Below are positions 57,221 to 64,000 of a DNA stretch of 64,000 bases, piece by piece (the first letter of the stretch is position 1; each line of letters begins with the position of its first letter). Source of the DNA: Rotaria socialis (Eukaryota; Rotifera; Eurotatoria; Philodinida; Philodinidae); contig CAJNYU010003536.1 in assembly GCA_905331475.1 (NCBI GenBank), positions 2,206 through 66,205 of the forward strand, read 5' to 3'. The position numbers and the translations under genes are program-made. The notes beneath the pieces were generated by a model. The model was not told the origin of the DNA. It saw nothing but the letters and a program-made list of their open reading frames with translations, and ran no database searches.

Positions 57221-60200
57221 ATGCTTATCAAATTGCTATGCATTGTATATACTCTCTTTGTTTCAATTTGCAGTAAGAAACGAATTTTTAAAAATAAAAC
57301 TATTTTTACTTTCAATTCTAATATTTTCCTTTCGAAAAATAAATAGGTGAACAATTACAAGCTCCAATAATTCTACGTGAATCCAGTGATGGTGAAGTAC
57401 CATTAGGTTCTCGTAAAGTTTTTACTTGTAATGCAATTGGTTATCCTCCTCCAACTTATATGTGGTTACGTGAATGGCAAAATTTAACATCAAATTTTTC
57501 TTCATACAGTTACTTCGAAATAACATCAGCAAAAAAACAAGATCAAGGTTCATATCGATGTTTAGCTAAAAATGATGTTGGTATTGTTGCAAGTAAAACA
57601 ACGCATTTAACAATTTGGTATTTTGATGGTTTCATAAGTAACCAACGTGATCAATTCATTAGTATTTCGGAATCTGATGCTGTTGTTCTACAATTACCAA
57701 CAATAAGTTCATCACCGGAACCAACTGTACAATGGTTTATGAAAAGTAGTTCATTATCACGCGATAACAAACCTATTATTATGAATGAAAAATATTTTAT
57801 TACATCAACATATAATCTTGTTATACTTAACACGGACTATCAGGATGAAAAAATTTATTTTGCTATTATTGAAAATATTTTCGTTGGCGGTACAAAACAA
57901 TCACCAGATTTTCGATTAGAAATTAATCGAAGAAAAAATTCATATCGCACTTCACCAGAATTTATTATTAAACCAACAGATCAATTAGCAACCATCGGAA
58001 ATCATATTAAATCATTTGAATGTATCGCTAATGCTGGGTAAGATATTTTGTTTTCATGAAAAAATTGTTCAAGATCTCTTAGTTTAATTTTTGTTTGATT
58101 TATACAAAAAGTGAACATATTTTCATTGATGATTCGTAGAAAAACAAAAATTGACTCGAATAAAGTAGAATTGAGAGAGAAGTCATTTAATGTAAAAGGT
58201 CCCATCTATAAAAATGAACTATGGAGAAATATATTTATAATTATTTTTTGTTTGTTTTTGATCTAGTTCCGGTAATCCAATTGAAACTATTTGGCAAAAA
58301 GATGCTGTATTAATTAATTCAACTAGTGGACGATTTCATATTGGTCCTTACAACCGAACACTTGAAGTTCGTGGGATTATTGCTGACGACCAAGGAACCT
58401 ACTCGTGTCATGTTCGAATAAAAAATACTGATAGTTACATCAATGCAAGTGCAAAATTAATTGTTCGAGGTAACTAATCAACAATAATTATTTTTCGATA
58501 GAAAAAAAGTAACTGAACATATTTTAATTATATTAGGTGTTCCTATCATCACAACCAATTTTCCACTTATTCAAAATGTTGATTTACAAGATAAAATTAT
58601 TTTCTCTTGTAATGGAACACAAACGTTGACAAATTATAACGTCACATGGTATAAAGATGCTGTTCGTTTAATAAATCAATCATCGAAGTAAAAGAAAAAA
58701 ACTGCCATGAAAGCAAAACTAAGTTTTCTTTCTTTTCAGAGTTCAATTGATCGAAAATAAATTAATTATTAATGATATTGAATGGGATGATCAAGGAATG
58801 TATCAATGTTTCCTCACCAATGATGTTGGCGAAGATACTCGTTCAACATGGTTAAGAATTAAAAGTAACAGTTTAAAAATTCATTTTTTAGATTTTAAAA
58901 TTTAAATTTAGGTGAACCCCCTACTGTTACTGCTAGTAACGATTTAATTGTTTTTAACGGAACTGATATTCAATTAACATGTACTGCCAATGGATCACCA
59001 TGGCCAAATATAACTTGGTTTAAATGTAAAATATCAGCCGAATCTTTCAGTTTCTGTATGTTTAAAAATAAAATTTTTTTTTTCTAGTGAATTTAAATGA
59101 CGATGAACGAATTCTATTGAATAATATGAATGGAAGATTTCATGTTGATAAACGAACTGGTGTTTTATCAATATCAAATACAATGCGAAATGATTCCGGT
59201 ATATTTGAATGTTTAGCACAAAATATTCTCGGCTCCGCGCATGCACGAACAACGCTACTTGTTCGCCGTACGGTATTCAAAATAAGTGAGAAAGAAAAGA
59301 GCGAACGTTTATATTTTTAGGACGAACAAGAATCATCTCATTACCACAAACAATGAAAATTATTAAAGCACAATCGTTAGTACTTGTCTGTCATGTGTTT
59401 AGTGAAGATGATGTAGTAAAGAAAATTTCTTGGTATTTCAATCACAATCAAATGATATCACAAAATCGAGTCTATAATGAAAGTACAATTTTAATCGATA
59501 CACCACAAAATCAAGATACAGTATGTAGAACTATAGAGATAATAATCCTTTCATCTAACAAGTGAAAAGAAGTGTAGAATGTATCGTTTGTACGTGTCAA
59601 GTAGTTATTAAATAGGATAGTTCTTAAAATGAACAAATGCAAATCATCGAGTACAGATCATTTCAAAACGATAATTGACGATCTATATTTTTTTAATAGG
59701 GCAATTATACTTGTAAAGTGGAATCTGAAGCAGGCAATGATACTCGTACAACAGAAGTCACAGTCATTGGTAAGTTGAATATCATTAAAAATATTCCTTG
59801 ATAGAAATCTGTTGTTTTTCTTTTTGTATCAGAATTACCTTGGCCACCTACATTTGTTAGAGCGTCACTCATCAATGATTCTACTAGTAAATCGATTGTT
59901 GTGAATTTAACTTGGATACCGAATTTCGATGGGAATATGCCAATTGAACGATATATAATTCAAATGAAAGATTGTACATTGTCAGATATTAGTGAATTTT
60001 CTTCATCGTATGATGAACTCGGATGGGAAACTAAAGACGATATTAATATACAAAGAAGTGCAACAAAAACTTCGACTTTAATAAGTGGTCTTCGACCATT
60101 TACGACCTATCGTTTTCGATTATCAGCTCGAAATCAACTTGGAGAAGGTATAATAGAATTTTTTTCCGGAGGCGATGCATGTCGTGGTGTATAACTATTA

Positions 60201-63200
60201 TTTCTCAAGTCTCACAAACTCGTTTATTACTTTTCATTATATTTTAAACAGAAAACTAATGAATTTTATTTGTAGGACAAATAAGTGCTCCTAGTAACAA
60301 AATAACACTGCCAGAAGAAAGTAAGATTATTTATTTGATAGACAACTTATTTAACTATCGTTTTAACTTAGTTCCCAGTGGTACTGTTAAATCTGTAACG
60401 GCTATTCCTCGTGATTCAACGTCAGTTTTTATTGAATATTCGAAACCAATTGAATCAATTATTAATGGACAATTAATTGGTTATGATATAAAATATGCAT
60501 TAAATTATCCGAATCCAAATTGGAAATCAATACGTGTAAATTCATCAACGCAATCATATATTTTAAAAGGTTTTATTTTTCCAAAGATAAAAAGAAGTCA
60601 AATTTAGTTTTTTTAAATTTTAGATTTAATGACATGGGAATCTTATTTAATATCTGTATCATTGGTGAATAATGTTGGTATTGGTCCTGCAAGTGAAAAC
60701 GTGAAAGTTCGTACTCTTGAAGGTATACCAAGTCGTGCACCGACATTGATTCAATATGAACCAATGAATTCAACAGCTATTATGATTAAATGGCAAGGTC
60801 CTTCTTCATCGTATATTAATGGTATTCTTAATTCATTTAAAGTAAGAAGAAAATTTGAATGAATGAATGATTAATGTTGATGTTCATGTTTAGATCGAAT
60901 TAATTGACTTAAATCGAAATATAACATTATATCAAGAACAACAAGCGAAACCTATTGAACTCTATCATCTTGTTATTGGTTCGTTAAAAAAATTTACGAA
61001 TTATTCAGTAAGAGTTAATTGTGCAACTAAAATTGGTAGTGGACCATGGTCATTGCCAACGGTTTTTGTTCGAACACATGAAGATGGTATGATATAATAT
61101 TTCAACAGAACACTTTATTTAACATATTTTTTAATTATGGTAACATTTTTTTTTCTCTTTTAAGTTCCTGATCAAGTAGAAAATTTAACTTTTTCTAATG
61201 TATATGATACATCATTGGATATTAGTTGGCAGAAACCATCGGAAATCAATGGTTATTTAGTTGGTTATGAACTTGAATGGTATCAAATGAATAGCACACA
61301 ATCAAATCTATATGATCGTTCAGTAATCGAAATTGAGCCTCATTTAACAACTTATAAAATAAATAATTTATCCGCAACAACATGTTATACCATCAGTGTT
61401 CGAGCTAAAACACGAAAAGGCTTTGGTTTAAAACGTTCCGCATCCATTGAATCAGGTTATCCGCCTGAAATGCCATCACCACCAACAAATATTGAAATTA
61501 TTTCGATTGAAAAACGTTCCATAACAATAAAATTTTCTCCCGGTTATACTGGTAAGACCAATATTCTACGATATATTGTTCAAATTCAAATGAGAAGTAA
61601 TAATTCGCAATGGGAAAATACTCAAGTAAATGATTTTTTTTTGTTTTGCTTTTGAAACTACATCATAACTTTTATTGAATAATATTTTAGTCTTTTCATA
61701 TTGAACAATCGAAATTAATCGTTCGTGATTTATATCCTAATCGGTCATATCGCATACGAATGTCAGCTGTTAATATTAAAGGAACAAGTAATGCAAGTAT
61801 TCCAACTGAATTTTTTCGTACCAAACCAGATGTACCATCGAGTGTACCACAACTATTACTAGCACAAGCAATAAATTCAAGTGCTATTCGAGTTCGATGG
61901 ATGGTATTTAAAAATAGAAGTTTTTTTTTTAAATTAAAAGCTATTTAATACGATTATTTTTTAGCCGATTGCAACCAATGAATGGAATTCAAACGGAAAA
62001 GATGTTGGCTATATTATCTCAATCAATGATTCCATATCGAGAGTTATTAAAATTGAAGACCCATTAACGATTGAATTTACATTTAATAATTTATCACCAG
62101 CACATACATTATTTCTTATTCGATTACATACCTATAATCGTATTGGTATGAGTAAAGTTTCAATAGAAACAACGGAGAAAACTTTTGAAAGTGGTAAGTA
62201 ACAAAATATATGAACTAATGTAGTTTTCAACATTAACTGAATTTTAGTACCTCATCGATCACCATCAAATATTCACATTGATTCAATCAATGGAACATCG
62301 GTGACCATCCGTTGGGATTCATTAAATCCTCTTGATCAAGGTGGTTTTATTACTAATTATAAGGTAAAATTAATCTCCCTTTAAAACCACGTAATTCAAT
62401 TATGGATGATTTAGATTATGTATTATGCATTATCATCGCCTCACATGATTCATACTGTTGATTATTCCGATGATAGTTCATCGATTAGTTATATTTTAAA
62501 TAATCTTGATAGTTATACAAATTATTCATGTTCTATATGTGCATGCACATCCACTGGTTGTAGTTCCTATAGTCCAGCATTTGAGTTTCGTACAGATGAA
62601 AGTGGTATGTATTGAAGACAGGATTTGTTTTTATAATGAAATTCTTTTCTTTTATAGTTCCTTCAAAACCAACGGAAGTTTTCTTTTCTAATGTTGGTTA
62701 TTCGTCTGCACATATGACATGGCAAAAGCCAACAAAACTCAATGGAATTCTAGTTGGTTATAAAATTGTATATTGGGGTTTAGATGACGAACAAACACAG
62801 ATTGAAATTGATGATTTGACGAGCGCTACAAATTCTTATTCATTTAACGGTAAGAATTAATTTCGTTGGAGAAAATTAAAATCGATGAAAGTTATTTTTA
62901 TTTTGCGAAAGTTGAAACAATTTTGAAGAGCTAAAAATGATTCGTCATATGGACGATTGACTTTTATATGTAATAGCAGTAGAACTGTCTTCTTGTCTCG
63001 CATCTTAAAAGCATTATTTATATATATATATATGTTGTCTGTTTACTGTGCTAAAACTACTCTGCTTTGATAATTTCATCATTGTACTATTCAAAAAATA
63101 TTCCTATTATTATTTAGAATTGGAAAAAACAACTTCATATACGTTTATTCTTTGTGCCAAAACTCGTATTGGTTGCGGTGAAAAGAGTATCAACCGTTTA

Positions 63201-64000
63201 TTAACCATGGAAAATCGAGGTATAAAAGAAACAAAAGAAAATATTTACAACGAATGTAAATCTTTTTCTTCTTAAGAGCGACCTGACGCTCCATTTCCAC
63301 CAACAATCATTGAATCTTCAATTAATGCGACGAGTTTAATATTAACATGGCGTAAGGATTTGGATTTCAAGTATGCACCAATTCGATATACATTCATTGA
63401 ATATCAAGAAGAACATTCGACAACCTGGAAACCCTATGATCCAATAAATAAACCCGACGGACAAATAACAAAATTACTTATTCAAAAGTAAGATAAACGA
63501 TTATCTTTGTTTTTCCTGGATTTAACTGAAATATATCTTTTAGTTTAAAACCAAATACAAAATATCGTTTTCGATTAGCATCACAAAATGATATGGGAAT
63601 AAGTGATTATAGTCGTTCGACGAATTTTATTCGAACAAAAGAAAGTGGTATGTAAACAGTCACGCTTAGAATACTCAAAAAATTGATGTACAATTTATAA
63701 TTGTTTTTAGCACCATTCGTTCAACCGGCTATTGATTATATATTAACAACTCAACCGTGCCAAATCGATATTTATCTTAAAGTAAATTATCAAATTGCTT
63801 CATTTTGATTGTTTATGTTTTTCTTCTGCTTCTTCTAAATTCAAGGACTTGGATTCAATTGACAATAATACTCGTTTAAAAGTTCTTATGAAACCCATGT
63901 CAAATGAAGAAACATTTCAAACAAGTTATCATTCAATTAACGAAGATTATTCTATACATTTAGATAACCTATGTCAAAATTCGAATATCAATGAGACGCA
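57221..64000 (+). CDS. Sidekick-like adhesion receptor (Ig + FN3), 3' end outside window
   Basis: 25 exons join in phase: 57221..57272, 57347..58037, 58267..58469, 58537..58687, 58740..58864, 58912..59025, 59088..59267, 59321..59520, 59700..59769, 59833..60147, 60276..60320, 60372..60569, 60624..60841, 60894..61086, 61165..61625, 61691..61903, 61965..62193, 62248..62363, 62415..62604, 62658..62849, 63118..63219, 63277..63487, 63544..63647, 63711..63781, 63846 to the edge; about 1,600 codons. A signal peptide (MLIKLLCIVYTLFVSICS) is followed by about six Ig-like repeats (for example DQGSYRCLAKNDVG; DQGMYQCFLTNDVGE). From exon 10 there are about ten FN3 repeats (W..P...NG....Y and tyrosine-corner patterns). 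Several Ig followed by many FN3 repeats is the layout of sidekick proteins (6 Ig, 13 FN3, membrane segment). DSCAM-type proteins have more Ig and fewer FN3. Role by family: homophilic adhesion at synapses or epithelial junctions. Confidence 0.85.

Noticed and set aside
1..64000. CRISPR arrays, operons, Shine-Dalgarno sites, riboswitches, rRNA genes, trans-spliced leader genes
   Set aside because: None seen. The window is eukaryotic, and no regularly spaced repeat array, rRNA block or spliced-leader sequence was recognised.

Overview
The window looks like nuclear DNA of a small metazoan, most likely a bdelloid rotifer (genus not resolved). The reasons are AT-rich DNA with dense, mostly very short introns (about 35-75 nt, GT..AG); ordinary animal genes (sidekick, DDI1, TMEM120, makorin and PARP14 relatives); a gene that is bacterial by family (methylglyoxal synthase); a transporter of a mostly fungal/bacterial family; a WWE-ADP-ribosyltransferase; and scattered degenerate TGTGGG-like tracts. 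I assembled exons by hand, checking splice sites and reading phase. No homology search was run.

Layout. 1-6.1 kb: a small two-exon gene, then three tandem AIG1/GIMAP-like GTPase genes, the first fused to TRAF/XAF1-type zinc fingers. 6.7-7.3 kb: a decayed gene. 7.6-8.9 kb: TMEM120. 9.4-13 kb: repeats (a small Helentron-like element, an 85-bp palindrome) and little else. 13-17.5 kb (minus): a PARP14-like gene with two macrodomains and an ART domain. 19.7 kb: makorin-like E3 ligase. 20.7 kb: broken tRNA-Arg. 22-24.2 kb (minus): 10-exon coiled-coil gene. 26.7 kb: pseudogene. 28.5-30.6 kb: DDI1 (10 exons). 30.9 kb: intact tRNA-Arg(TCG). 31.9-33.0 kb: frameshifted membrane-protein remnant.

33.5-38.6 kb is a nest of mobile DNA. 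A pair of long inverted arms encloses about 5 kb. The left arm is split by a 1.09-kb hAT-type element with an 8-bp target duplication. The interior holds a Helentron-like copy, itself carrying another inverted-repeat insertion, and a small intact secreted-protein gene. 39-42.7 kb: an unknown spliced gene, then an MFS transporter (minus) with two frame problems. 43-48 kb: minisatellite-filled inverted repeats and a WWE-ART gene with one in-frame TGA. 50.7 kb: membrane-anchored serine protease. 55.3 kb: methylglyoxal synthase. 57.2-64 kb: sidekick-like Ig/FN3 adhesion gene running off the end.

The genes do not form a pathway. The clearest theme is a mix of conserved animal genes with accessory, possibly defence-related families (GIMAP-like GTPases, PARP14-like, WWE-ART, makorin), foreign-origin candidates and nested transposons. 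Several frame breaks lie in homopolymer runs, so assembly error must be excluded before calling those genes dead.
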